Notes: generated by a model from the sequence alone, not told the origin. Counted from the first letter of the stretch, positions 7,857 to 16,258 are shown. The stretch is DNA of 36,907 nucleotides from Oscillospiraceae bacterium (GCA_015064555.1 SVRZ01000026.1:1-36907), one strand, 5' to 3'. Numbers and translations: made by a program.

Positions 7857-8885
7857 TTATATAAGCCCGAATATGAATATCATAAGCGGCATTGTTGCTA
7901 TAGACAAAATGGTGGATATCGTGACAATACGGGAAACGTACGCCGAATCGCATCTGTACTTTTCGGCAAACATTGTTGCAGAGGATGCGGCGGGAGCAGA
8001 TGCCATTATGACTACGACCATAGCAGCAACGGTGCTTGTGGGAATGCCGATAAGCTCAATAAGCTTTATAAGCAAAATAACGACAAGGGGTAACGCGATA
8101 TGGCGCAGGGCAAGGAAGATATACATGTATTTATCCCTGTGGGCACCACGAAAGTCCATATCGGCAAGCCTTATGCCTATGACCACCATAGAAAGAGGAG
8201 CAACGAGATTTTTAAGCATAGTCAACGATTCTATAACTATTTTGGGAATATAACCGTTTATCGGAAGAATGAAGAAAACGAGTCCCAAAGCGGCGGCTAT
8301 CGTGACCGGGTGCTTCAGTGCCTTCAGAATCGATCCGCCCGCCTTTGTCGAGGCTCCGACCTCGCTTGCAATGCGATCTGCCTCCTCCTTATAATCACAC
8401 ACACCGTTTTCGTTCTCGTCCCTGTTCTCGGTACATATTCTGACGCCGAGCGACCAGAGGAAGAGATTGAAGGTTATGTTGTATATAGATGCATATAGCG
8501 TAGCACCCGGATACTGCTTCTCGAGGACCGCATTGATAAGCGGAATACCAAGGAAGGCAGCATTTGAAAATATGGTTGCAAACTTAAGCATCCTAGCCTT
8601 TGAATCGGGCGTTTTTTTGAATACAAGCATCGCGCATACAGAAAAAAGAAAATGACAGATTATCGAGAAAATAAAAACATAGATGGAATTTATCAGTATA
8701 TTCTTATCGAAATCCTTCACGTATGCCAAAAATACCAATGCCGGCTGAGCGATATACAAAACGAGATTTGAAAGCCCTTTTCCGAAGCCGTCGGATATCA
8801 TATTACATTTTTTTAAGATAATGCCGGGTATCATCATTATGAAGAATATACCCACATTGTAAATTATTGCCGATACTACGTCCAT
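7857..8885 (-). CDS. AEC family transporter (auxin efflux carrier superfamily)
   Basis: A 342-residue membrane protein with about 10 hydrophobic segments in the two halves typical of AEC/PIN carriers. Motifs seen are GLSNLVLYIAQPALVF (half 1), SNAAFLGIPLI, and the second-half segments APLSMVVIGIRLAD and ASAPAASSATMFAEKY. Substrates in bacteria are organic acids and similar solutes; none is predictable here. The hydrophilic mid-loop (about residues 151-190) contains D156-E-N-E-N-G-V-C-D-Y-K-E167, which fits an EF-hand-like calcium loop. The start at 8885 is chosen because AGGAGG lies 6 nt upstream; an in-frame ATG 42 nt earlier lacks one. A good promoter lies upstream (8915-8943), with a small TGTGC/GCACA hairpin in the leader. 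Confidence 0.88.
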   Translation of the reverse strand: MDVVSAIIYNVGIFFIMMIPGIILKKCNMISDGFGKGLSNLVLYIAQPALVFLAYVKDFDKNILINSIYVFIFSIICHFLFSVCAMLVFKKTPDSKARMLKFATIFSNAAFLGIPLINAVLEKQYPGATLYASIYNITFNLFLWSLGVRICTENRDENENGVCDYKEEADRIASEVGASTKAGGSILKALKHPVTIAAALGLVFFILPINGYIPKIVIESLTMLKNLVAPLSMVVIGIRLADMDFRGAHRDKYMYIFLALRHIALPLVVILLIKLIELIGIPTSTVAAMVVVIMASAPAASSATMFAEKYRCDSAYVSRIVTISTILSIATMPLMIFIFGLI

Positions 8886-8914
8886 TTTAACCTCCTGTGC
8901 TAAGCGCACAGAGT

Positions 8915-8943
8915 ATTCTATCATCAAATACGTAAAAAGTCAA
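8915..8943 (-). promoter_or_regulatory. Promoter of the AEC transporter gene
   Basis: Minus-strand TTGACT (8938-8943), 17 bp, TAGAAT (8915-8920). A hairpin TGTGC/GCACA (8896-8910) lies between the start site and the ribosome-binding site. Confidence 0.6.
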
Positions 8944-8997
8944 GTTTTACATTGAATTTTATTTAAAGAACGTGCATTTTTTTCGACTCATGTGCTA

Positions 8998-9026
8998 TTG
9001 ACATTTGAGCGCCTTTATGCTATAAT
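8998..9026 (+). promoter_or_regulatory. Promoter of pepT
   Basis: TTGACA (8998-9003), 17 bp, TATAAT (9021-9026), a consensus sigma-A promoter. It leaves a leader of about 100 nt before the pepT ATG, in which I recognise no riboswitch. Confidence 0.8.
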
Positions 9027-9130
9027 CGCATAGCATAAGTCTTCAAGTCAAAGGTGCATGCAACAGCTGTACAACAGATAAATCGCACTAAAATGCTGCA
9101 ACTTTTATGACGTTTTTGAAAGGAGTTTTT

Positions 9131-10348
9131 ATGAGAGCATACGAAAGATTGCTTAAATATGTAAAGTTTAGTACGCAAAGCTCGGATAATAGCGGGCTTC
9201 ACCCAAGTACGCCATCACAGTTTAAGCTCGCGGAAGCATTAGCCGAAGAGCTTAAGGAAATAGGATGCGAAAAGGTCAGAATCAGCGACAAATGCTATCT
9301 CTACGCAGAGATACCCGCGACGAAAGGGTATGAAGAAAAAAAGCGCATCGGATTTATCGCACATATGGACACGGCCCCCGACTTCTCGGGAGAGGGAGTG
9401 TCACCCATAGTTACCGAAAATTATGATGGCGGCACACTTCCCTTATCCGATAGCGGCAGAGAGCTTTCACCGAAGGTATTTCCGCATCTTCCCTCACTCA
9501 AGGGCAGAACGCTTATCACCACTGACGGAAGAACGCTTCTCGGCGCGGATGATAAAGCCGGTATCGCGGAAATAGTAACACTTGCCGAAAGGCTTATTTC
9601 GACAGGTGCTCCGCACGGCAAGGTTCTGATCGCCTTTACCCCCGACGAAGAGATAGGAGAGGGCGCAGATTTCTTTGACGTTCAGGGCTTTGGCGCGGAT
9701 TTCGCCTACACGGTGGACGGAGGTCCCGAGGGTTTTCTTGAATACGAAAACTTCAATGCGGCATCGGCATCCTTCACGGTGAACGGCTTCAACGTGCATC
9801 CCGGCTCAGCCAAGGACGTAATGATAAATGCATCTCTTGTGGCTATGGAGATAAATTCGGCGCTCCCGGCGCTCTCCACCCCCGCAAATACAAGCGGATA
9901 TGAGGGATTTTTGCATCTTACCGAGATGAGCGGCACTGTAGAAAAGGCTACACTTTCATACATCGTGAGAGATCACGATGCGACTCTCTTTCAGGAAAAG
10001 AAGCGTATGCTCACCGCTATAGCCGATGCTATGAACAAAAAATACGGAAACGGAACGGTTGTCCTCGAGATCAAGGAAAGCTACAGGAATATGAAGGAGA
10101 TGATAGCTCCCCATATGCACCTTGTTGAAAATGCTATGCTAGCGGCAAGAAGAGTTGGACTGACACCCGTCGTTGAGCCCATCAGAGGCGGTACAGACGG
10201 AGCGCGCCTCTCCTTTATGGGACTTCCCTGCCCCAATCTGGGAACGGGCGGCTATGCATACCACGGCCCGTTTGAGCACATAACCGCCGAGGGAATGGAT
10301 TCTGTAGTCGATATGCTCGCAGAGATCGTTTCGATATACAAGGATTAA
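9131..10348 (+). CDS. pepT: Peptidase T (tripeptidase)
   Basis: A 405-residue cytosolic zinc aminotripeptidase of family M20B, which releases the N-terminal residue from tripeptides. Metal ligands are visible: HMDTAPD with H78 and D80, LLGADDKAGIAE with the bridging Asp, and the catalytic PDEEIGEGAD. FAYTVDGGPEGFLEYENFNA and the C-terminal RGGTDGARLSFMG..LGTGGYAYHGPFEH with the last His ligand are also present. Length matches the family. The ATG at 9131 is chosen because AAAGGAG precedes it; an upstream in-frame ATG (9107) lacks a site. Monocistronic, with its own consensus promoter. Confidence 0.95.
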   Translation: MRAYERLLKYVKFSTQSSDNSGLHPSTPSQFKLAEALAEELKEIGCEKVRISDKCYLYAEIPATKGYEEKKRIGFIAHMDTAPDFSGEGVSPIVTENYDGGTLPLSDSGRELSPKVFPHLPSLKGRTLITTDGRTLLGADDKAGIAEIVTLAERLISTGAPHGKVLIAFTPDEEIGEGADFFDVQGFGADFAYTVDGGPEGFLEYENFNAASASFTVNGFNVHPGSAKDVMINASLVAMEINSALPALSTPANTSGYEGFLHLTEMSGTVEKATLSYIVRDHDATLFQEKKRMLTAIADAMNKKYGNGTVVLEIKESYRNMKEMIAPHMHLVENAMLAARRVGLTPVVEPIRGGTDGARLSFMGLPCPNLGTGGYAYHGPFEHITAEGMDSVVDMLAEIVSIYKD

Positions 10349-10430
10349 CCGTCTTTCGCGCCGCACAGTGTTGAATTTTTATTAAAATCAGGCAAAAAGA
10401 AAATTAATTTATCTTTTTTTGAAAAAGGTA

Positions 10431-10459
10431 TTGCTTTTTCAGATATAATGTGATAAAAT
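10431..10459 (+). promoter_or_regulatory. Promoter of secG
   Basis: TTGCTT (10431-10436), 17 bp, TAAAAT (10454-10459), preceded by an A/T-rich tract. The sequence around the -35 (AAAAAGGTATTG) is almost the same as at the ptsH promoter (about 19789-19800). Confidence 0.55.
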
Positions 10460-10512
10460 TACTATATATTTTGATGCCCATATGGGAATAAAACAATCGG
10501 AAGGAACAAAAA

Positions 10513-10821
10513 ATGATAGGCGAGTACATTCTTCTCAGCATACTTCTCGTAAGTGCAATAGCAATCGTAGTTGCGGTAACACTTCAGAAATCCAACGAAG
10601 GTCTTTCCGGCTCGATCGCCGGCGGATCCGAAACATATTACGGTAAGGATAAGTCTGCTCAGACCGGTAAGAAGCTCTTTAAGATCACCCTTGTTGCGTG
10701 CATCGTGTTTGCTCTTGCTACTCTCGCGGTCTACGTTATGCAGCCCGATTATTCCGCTATTGAGAACAATTGGCAGTCCGCATCGGACTATAGCTACGTT
10801 TTCCCCAAGAAGACAAATTGA
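10513..10821 (+). CDS. secG: Preprotein translocase subunit SecG
   Basis: A 102-residue membrane protein with two hydrophobic helices (about 1-22 and 56-78), joined by the SecG loop with LQKSNEGLSGSIAGGSETYYGK. That loop matches the conserved QxxxxxGLSGAxxGG segment of the family. It is the accessory subunit of the SecYEG channel and helps preprotein export. The C-terminus (about 80-102) is longer than usual. It is followed by rnr, matching the common Firmicute order secG-rnr. AAGGAA precedes the ATG. A terminator hairpin follows directly. Confidence 0.92.
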   Translation: MIGEYILLSILLVSAIAIVVAVTLQKSNEGLSGSIAGGSETYYGKDKSAQTGKKLFKITLVACIVFALATLAVYVMQPDYSAIENNWQSASDYSYVFPKKTN

Positions 10822-10846
10822 CATTGGCTGAAGACCGTAATAAAAG
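10818..10846 (+). promoter_or_regulatory. Possible rnr promoter overlapping the secG stop
   Basis: TTGACA (10818-10823) overlaps the secG stop codon. After 17 bp, TAAAAG (10841-10846) lies in the left arm of the secG terminator. A transcript started here would begin inside the hairpin and escape termination. Confidence 0.4.
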
Positions 10847-10880
10847 GTTGGGATTTTTGATATCCCAACCTTTTATTTAT
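10840..10880 (+). terminator. Terminator of secG
   Basis: Perfect stem ATAAAAGGTTGGGA (10840-10853) with TCCCAACCTTTTAT (10863-10876), followed by an A/T-rich stretch. Confidence 0.75.
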
Positions 10881-10899
10881 AAGAAAATAACCGAAACGG

Positions 10900-13035
10900 A
10901 TGATATTAATGAAAAAAAACAGAAAAAGCTTTGATAAATTTTCCTCGCGGTCAAACGTGCGCGAAAGAGCACGGCGTGAGCTTATGAGGCTGGTCGAGGA
11001 AACAAACGTCGGCACAGATCATGCCAGGATCCGTCTTACAGACGATTCGGGATATCGGGCGAAGCGCTCGGAATCGATCGCGGATGGAATTTTTTCGGAA
11101 ACGCAGTACGGCTACGGATTTGTGAATATATACGGCGAGAAGAGAGATATTTTCATTCCCGAAGGATACACCATGAATGCCGTCGGCGGAGATACTGTAA
11201 GGATAAAATATAAAAAATTTCTGAGCTCCTCGGGCGAAGAAAAGACTGAGGGACGGATAACCGAGATACTCGAATACGGCAAGATGACTATCATAGGCAC
11301 GGTCACTGTGGATATCGTCCGTATGCACAAAAAGCGGATCAACAGATGGTTCGTTATCCCCGATGACTCCAGGATAAAAAGGCGCATAGCTCTTCGGGGC
11401 ATAGAGGGTGCCTCCCACGGCGACAAGGTCATGGTGCGACTCATCCGTGATGGATTCTCATTGTATGAGCTCGCAGGGGACGTCGTATCGGTATTCGGAA
11501 GAGCCGACACAAAGGATGCAAGCTATCTTTCAATACTTGCAGAGTCGGAGATAGACACCGAATTTACAAAAGAGGAGCTTTCCGCGGCAGACGAGGCTGC
11601 GGCAGAGGTTATTTCAAATAACAACCGCTTCGAAAAACGACAACTAATATTTACAATCGATAGTGAGTCAGCCAAAGATTTAGACGATGCAATATCGCTC
11701 AAAATCAACACGGATGGCACTTATACTTTAGGAGTCCATATTGCGGACGTTTCACATTACGTTAAAGAAAAGACGGTGCTTGACAGGCTTGCTACAAGGC
11801 GCGGAACAAGCGTCTATTTCACCGACAAGGTAGTACCTATGCTCCCGGAGGCACTCTCTAACGGTGCTTGCTCGCTTAACCCCGGAGAGAAAAAATACGC
11901 GCTCTCCGCCACAATAGATTTAAGCGCGACGGGAGATATACTCAACACCGTGATTGAAAACAGCATCATAACAAGTCACGTCAAGGGCATATATTCCGAG
12001 ATCAACGCGATATTTGAAGGTCGTGCGGACTGTGCGATCATCGAAAAGTATCGCGAGTGCATCCCCACCCTTTCGGATATGCACTCTCTTTATAAGATAC
12101 TCGCCAAGAAGAGCGAGCTGCGCGGTGCCTTGGAGCTTGACAGCCCCGAGGCAGAGATAGCTCTCAACGAAAACGGAGATCCTGTTGAAATAGTCAGGCG
12201 CACAAGAGGCGATGCGGAGAAGATGATAGAGCAGTTTATGCTCACAGCAAACGAAGCGGTGGCTACACTCCTTCTCTCGGAAGGCATCCCCTGCGTTTAC
12301 CGCGTGCATGAGCCACCGCCCGAGGATAAGATATCCGATTTTATCACCTTTGCCCACAATCTCGGCTTTGATACAAGCTATATAAGCAGCGAGAAATGCT
12401 CCTCGGGTGATCTTGCAAGGCTTATGAAGGAGGCAGAGCTTCGCGGAATATCAGAGCCTATATCATATGCCTGTCTGCGCTCTATGTCAAAGGCGGTATA
12501 TTCTGATATCCACCGTCCTCATTTTGGGCTCGGTATAGAAAACTACTGTCATTTCACCTCGCCTATCAGGCGGCTTTCCGACCTGGCAACCCACAGAATA
12601 ATCAAAAAGGTTCTTATCGAGGGTAAGGCTAAGGAGAAATACCGTTCTTATGCAAAGAGAGCCGCCGCTGCGGCAACCGACGGCGAAATGCGCGCCGCCA
12701 ACGCAGAGAGAAGAATAGATTCGCTCTACAAGGCGATATATATGAGCGATCACATCGGAAATATTTACGATGCCGCCGTGTCATCCATAACGTCCTTCGG
12801 AATTTTCGTTTCGCTCGAAAATACCTGCGAGGGGCTCATACCGATCTCGACTCTGGACAATGCCGCCTTCGATGAAGCCAATATCTCGATGCGCAGTGCG
12901 GTGGGTGTTATAAGAATAGGCGATATCCTGACCGTCCGTCTTGAGGAATCGGATATAAGCCGCGGTAAGCTGAGATTTTCGTTTATAGATAAAAAGGTCA
13001 TACGAGGTGGCGGCAAAGGAGATGCATCAACGTGA
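10900..13035 (+). CDS. rnr: Ribonuclease R
   Basis: A 711-residue 3'-5' exoribonuclease of the RNase II/R family, used for structured RNA turnover and ribosome rescue with SmpB-tmRNA. It has a cold-shock/OB domain (about 62-130, with GIFSETQYGYGFV and DIFIPEGYTMNAVGGD). The catalytic RNB domain has DSESAKDLDDAIS and CHFTSPIRRLSDLATHR. A C-terminal S1 domain follows (about 615-700, ITSFGIFVSLENTCEGLIP). The N-terminal helix-turn-helix of many RNase R proteins is absent, and the C-terminal basic tail is short. ATG at 10900 or 10909; neither has a strong ribosome-binding site. smpB, often next, is not present; a CPBP protease gene overlaps the stop by 4 nt. Confidence 0.93.
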   Translation: MILMKKNRKSFDKFSSRSNVRERARRELMRLVEETNVGTDHARIRLTDDSGYRAKRSESIADGIFSETQYGYGFVNIYGEKRDIFIPEGYTMNAVGGDTVRIKYKKFLSSSGEEKTEGRITEILEYGKMTIIGTVTVDIVRMHKKRINRWFVIPDDSRIKRRIALRGIEGASHGDKVMVRLIRDGFSLYELAGDVVSVFGRADTKDASYLSILAESEIDTEFTKEELSAADEAAAEVISNNNRFEKRQLIFTIDSESAKDLDDAISLKINTDGTYTLGVHIADVSHYVKEKTVLDRLATRRGTSVYFTDKVVPMLPEALSNGACSLNPGEKKYALSATIDLSATGDILNTVIENSIITSHVKGIYSEINAIFEGRADCAIIEKYRECIPTLSDMHSLYKILAKKSELRGALELDSPEAEIALNENGDPVEIVRRTRGDAEKMIEQFMLTANEAVATLLLSEGIPCVYRVHEPPPEDKISDFITFAHNLGFDTSYISSEKCSSGDLARLMKEAELRGISEPISYACLRSMSKAVYSDIHRPHFGLGIENYCHFTSPIRRLSDLATHRIIKKVLIEGKAKEKYRSYAKRAAAAATDGEMRAANAERRIDSLYKAIYMSDHIGNIYDAAVSSITSFGIFVSLENTCEGLIPISTLDNAAFDEANISMRSAVGVIRIGDILTVRLEESDISRGKLRFSFIDKKVIRGGGKGDAST

Positions 13036-13862
13036 AAAGAAGAATAAATTCGCTGGTAACGGTCGACCTCGCATTTCTTTTCATTCTTGCTGCCGCAGGC
13101 TCTGCGGCAGACGAAAGGATAGGAAACATTATATACTATCTGGCGTTTATAATACCGATAACGATAGGCATTATATATATGCGAAGCTTCGATTGCGAGC
13201 TTTACTCCGATTCCGAGGACCGATCTGGGGATATTCCGCCGCTTGGAATAAGCATCACCGCAAGAAATGCGCTGATCACTCTCCCTATCATAGCTCCGAC
13301 CGTTGCCGTTATATGTCTTATATCATATCTTACGGGGATAGTTATGTCTGCACTCGGATATGTGGAGCCATTTGTCCCCGAGGAAAGCTTCCTCTATTCG
13401 GTGCTGATGCATGCGCTTATCCCCTCTGTGCTTGAGGAGATGCTTTTCAGATACATCCCTTTAGGTATACTGAGAAGGAATAAAAAAGCTGCTATCCTCA
13501 TATCCGCAGTACTTTTTTCGCTTGCTCACGCAAGTCTTTTCCAGATACCGTATGCATTCGCAGCAGGTATAGTCCTTGCATCGGTATCGGTCATGAGCGG
13601 AAGTATAATTCCCGCCATAGTCATTCACTTTGTCAATAACCTCATATCGCTCGCTCTGAGCTACGGTATAGGCGGAGCGATATTTCCGTCAGTGTGCGCG
13701 GTGATAGCCATCCTCTCGCTAATCCCGATAATAATATTCCGTAAGACTTACATTGGTGTGATAAAAGAGCTTTTCACAGGTGATCGAATAAAGATCGAGC
13801 GTTCGATCATTATATACGGCGGACTTTCACTCTTCCTCGCCGTATCAGCCCTTTTCTTATAA
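13032..13862 (+). CDS. CPBP family intramembrane glutamic endopeptidase
   Basis: A 276-residue polytopic membrane protein (about 8 hydrophobic segments) of the CPBP/Abi (Rce1-like) family. The family's active-site motifs are all present: E135-E136-x3-R140 (EEMLFRY), FSLAH166, and H199-x3-N203 (HFVNN). Relatives process prenylated proteins, bacteriocin or peptide substrates, or act in membrane proteolysis; no substrate can be named. The GTG start overlaps the rnr stop (GTGA) and has GGAG about 10 nt upstream, so translation is coupled to rnr. tadA follows after 20 nt in the same direction. Confidence 0.87.
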   Translation: MKRRINSLVTVDLAFLFILAAAGSAADERIGNIIYYLAFIIPITIGIIYMRSFDCELYSDSEDRSGDIPPLGISITARNALITLPIIAPTVAVICLISYLTGIVMSALGYVEPFVPEESFLYSVLMHALIPSVLEEMLFRYIPLGILRRNKKAAILISAVLFSLAHASLFQIPYAFAAGIVLASVSVMSGSIIPAIVIHFVNNLISLALSYGIGGAIFPSVCAVIAILSLIPIIIFRKTYIGVIKELFTGDRIKIERSIIIYGGLSLFLAVSALFL

Positions 13863-13882
13863 AAACGAAGGGAGAAAGCAAA

Positions 13883-14434
13883 ATGCAGGAAAATAAAGAA
13901 GAAATACTCTCTTTCGGAAAGTCAAAAGACGATGATGCCGCAGAGCAGAACAGTACTCTGCCGGATACATATGCCGATGCGGATGCCGACGATATCGCAT
14001 TTATGCAAGCGGCAATAGACGAGGCAAGGATAGCACGGGATGAGGACGAGGTCCCGATAGGCGCCTGCATAGTCAGGGACGGAGTCATAATAGCGCGCGC
14101 TCATAACACGCGAGAGGGCTCGAAATGTGCGACTCACCATGCGGAAATACTCGCTATAGAGGAGGCATGCCGCGCCCTTGGCGGCTGGCGTCTACCCGGC
14201 GCAACTCTTTATGTAACCCTTGAGCCCTGCGTTATGTGTGCGGGAGCGATAGTCAATGCGCGGATACCGAGAGTGGTATACGGTGCGCCCGATATAAGAT
14301 TCGGAGCACTCGGCTCTCTTATAGATATCTCCGAGGTGCCGCTGAACCACAAGCCCGAGATAAAACGACAGGTACGCGGCGAGGAATGTAAAAATCTTCT
14401 CAGCGAATACTTCAGACAAAAGCGGAAAAAATAA
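13883..14434 (+). CDS. tadA: tRNA-specific adenosine deaminase
   Basis: A 183-residue zinc deaminase that converts adenosine 34 to inosine in tRNA-Arg(ACG). The active site is intact: H86-A87-E88 and P115-C-V-M-C119 supply the Zn ligands and proton-shuttle Glu. An acidic N-terminal extension of about 36 residues (DDDAAEQ..DADADD) precedes the deaminase fold and is absent from typical 150-170-residue TadA. The good ribosome-binding site (AAGGGAG) sits before this first ATG, and the internal Met41 has none, so the extension is probably real. Followed by a strong terminator. Confidence 0.93.
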   Translation: MQENKEEILSFGKSKDDDAAEQNSTLPDTYADADADDIAFMQAAIDEARIARDEDEVPIGACIVRDGVIIARAHNTREGSKCATHHAEILAIEEACRALGGWRLPGATLYVTLEPCVMCAGAIVNARIPRVVYGAPDIRFGALGSLIDISEVPLNHKPEIKRQVRGEECKNLLSEYFRQKRKK

Positions 14435-14445
14435 CAGCAAGAATC

Positions 14446-14480
14446 GCCCACGGGTAAGAGGCATTCCCGTGGGCTTTTTT
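14446..14480 (+). terminator. Rho-independent terminator after tadA
   Basis: GCCCACGGG (14446-14454) pairs with CCCGTGGGC (14466-14474) and is followed by six T. The next gene starts only 20 nt later. Confidence 0.93.
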
Positions 14481-14499
14481 ATTTTGTCGGAGGTTTTAA

Positions 14500-15663
14500 A
14501 TGAAGATCACGCACGTAATAAGCGACACAAACATAGGAGGTGCAGGAATACTTCTTTCGGCTATAACCTCTGAGCTGAAGGACGAATTCGACTTTGAAAT
14601 AATCCTGCCGAAGGGCTCGCGACTTATCGAAAGACTCCCCTGTGCCGGCATCAAGATAACCGAGGCGGATATGGCGCCCGATAACAGCTTTTATCTGCCC
14701 GATATCAGAAGGCTCACTCGCTATTTCAGGTCAACCTCCCCCGATATAGTCCATACTCACGCCGCTCTTTCCCCGAGAATCGCCGCAAGGCTTGCGGGAG
14801 TTGAGGTCTGCCTCTCCACCCGTCATTGCGCTAAGCCGCCCGAGGGGGTGAAAAGGTTGAATTTTATGCAAAGAAATATTTACAATTGGTCTACCGATAT
14901 CACCGTTTCCACTGCCGATTTTGCCACGCAGAATCTAATAAAAGAGGGCAAGAGCAGCCGACGGATAATTACTATACGAAACGGTGTGCGTATTAATCCA
15001 AATCAAGACACAGGTAGCGGTATAGATATATTTGAGCAGTTAAAAATACCGAGAAATTCAAGGCTTGTAGGCTCGGTCGCAAGACTGGAAAGGATAAAAG
15101 GCCAGGACCTCATTATCCGAGCGGCGGCGAAAATTGTAAAGGATTTCGATGACGTTTATTTCTTATTTATCGGCGACGGCTCCTGTGCCGAGGAATACAA
15201 GCATCTTTCGGCGAGGCTTGGGCTTGGAGAGAGAGTTATTTTTACCGGTTACGTAAGCGATCCCGGAATATATCAAAGGCATTTCTATCTCAACGTAAAC
15301 GCCTCGCGCGGCACCGAGACCTCCTGCCTTGCCATATCCGAGTGTATGGGGCTCGGGATACCGACGGTAGCTTCCGATTTCGGTGGGAATACCGAAATGA
15401 TAGAGCATCTTGTGAACGGCCTTATATTCAGGAGTGACGATACCTTCGATATCGAGAGGTGCATAAGAAGCGTCCTCATCTCACGCGAGCTTTATTCAAG
15501 GCTCTCCAAGGGCGCGGAGCGCATCTATCGCGAGCGCTACACCGCAGATAGAATGATATCCGAATACCGAAGGCTTTACCGGAGGGCGGCGGCTCTTGCA
15601 CGAGAGCACAGGCTCCCCGACTTTTCCACACACAATATACACACACGCTCACGGAGGATTTAG
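14500..15663 (+). CDS. Glycosyltransferase family 4 protein
   Basis: A 387-residue GT-B fold sugar transferase. The N-terminal acceptor domain starts ITHVISDTNIGGAGILL and includes SPDIVHTHAALSPRIAARLAG. The C-terminal nucleotide-sugar domain contains VGSVARLERIKGQDLIIRA, IGDGSCAEEYK and the GT4 E-x7-E type region ECMGLGIPTVASDFGGNTEMI. It probably adds a sugar to a cell-surface glycan from the cytosolic face; donor and acceptor are unknown. CGGAGG precedes the ATG. There is no room for a promoter between the tadA terminator and this gene, so expression depends on read-through or a promoter inside tadA. An O-antigen-ligase-like protein is encoded 1.3 kb downstream. Confidence 0.87.
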   Translation: MKITHVISDTNIGGAGILLSAITSELKDEFDFEIILPKGSRLIERLPCAGIKITEADMAPDNSFYLPDIRRLTRYFRSTSPDIVHTHAALSPRIAARLAGVEVCLSTRHCAKPPEGVKRLNFMQRNIYNWSTDITVSTADFATQNLIKEGKSSRRIITIRNGVRINPNQDTGSGIDIFEQLKIPRNSRLVGSVARLERIKGQDLIIRAAAKIVKDFDDVYFLFIGDGSCAEEYKHLSARLGLGERVIFTGYVSDPGIYQRHFYLNVNASRGTETSCLAISECMGLGIPTVASDFGGNTEMIEHLVNGLIFRSDDTFDIERCIRSVLISRELYSRLSKGAERIYRERYTADRMISEYRRLYRRAAALAREHRLPDFSTHNIHTRSRRI

Positions 15664-15691
15664 GTCACTCGCGCAAATATTATAAAAAAGA

Positions 15692-15721
15692 TTGACATTC
15701 ATCCTTGATATGTGGTAAAAT
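15692..15721 (+). promoter_or_regulatory. Promoter of rimM, placed for a leaderless transcript
   Basis: TTGACA (15692-15697), 18-bp spacer, TAAAAT (15716-15721). The rimM ATG (15729) starts 8 nt after the -10, so the predicted start site coincides with the start codon. Confidence 0.65.
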
Positions 15722-15728
15722 GTAGTGT

Positions 15729-16256
15729 ATGGATACTAACGTTAACAAAAAGAAATTCCTCGAGGGCGGCAGGATCGTCGGCGCTCACGGCGTCAGAGGA
15801 GTTGTAAAGCTTGAGAGCTGGTGCGATACGCCTAAGGTTCTGGCCGCGCAGAAGCGCATCTTCCTTGCCGAAAAGGACGGCAGCTATAAGGAGGTCGGAG
15901 TGACTACCGCATCGGTTTCCGGACCGCTTGTGCTTATGGGGCTTGACGTCCTGACCGACAGGGAGGCGGCACAGGCTATGAAGGGCACTGTTATTTACCT
16001 GGCGAGAGAGGATATACCGCTTAAGCGCGGTGCCGTGCTTCTCGCAGATATTATAGGACTTCCCGCAATAGACGTGGATACAGGACACGTATACGGTACG
16101 GTTGCGGATATACGCGATGCCGTTACCTCTCGCCTGTACGTTATAAGCGTTGAGGGCGGAAAAGAAGTCCTTATCCCCGACGTAAAAGAATTTATCAAGG
16201 AGATAAAAACCGAGGAGGGCGTATTCATCAGGCCCATTCCCGGATTTTTCGATTGA
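15729..16256 (+). CDS. rimM: Ribosome maturation factor RimM
   Basis: A 175-residue 16S-processing protein that binds S19 and helps assemble the 30S head. The N-terminal RimM beta-barrel (GGRIVGAHGVRGVVKLES) and the C-terminal PRC-barrel (ADIIGLPAIDVDTGHVYGTV..VLIPDVKEFIKEI) are both present. The start is ATG at 15729: an in-frame stop lies 6 nt upstream and no alternative start follows before the conserved GRIVGAHG motif. No Shine-Dalgarno is visible, and the promoter -10 ends 8 nt before the ATG, suggesting leaderless translation. trmD follows with essentially no gap. The usual neighbours rpsP and rplS are missing here. Confidence 0.95.
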   Translation: MDTNVNKKKFLEGGRIVGAHGVRGVVKLESWCDTPKVLAAQKRIFLAEKDGSYKEVGVTTASVSGPLVLMGLDVLTDREAAQAMKGTVIYLAREDIPLKRGAVLLADIIGLPAIDVDTGHVYGTVADIRDAVTSRLYVISVEGGKEVLIPDVKEFIKEIKTEEGVFIRPIPGFFD

Positions 16257-16258
16257 CT

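Noticed and set aside
9027-9130. Riboswitch in the pepT leader
   Set aside because: The leader is about 100 nt but shows no recognisable conserved riboswitch core.
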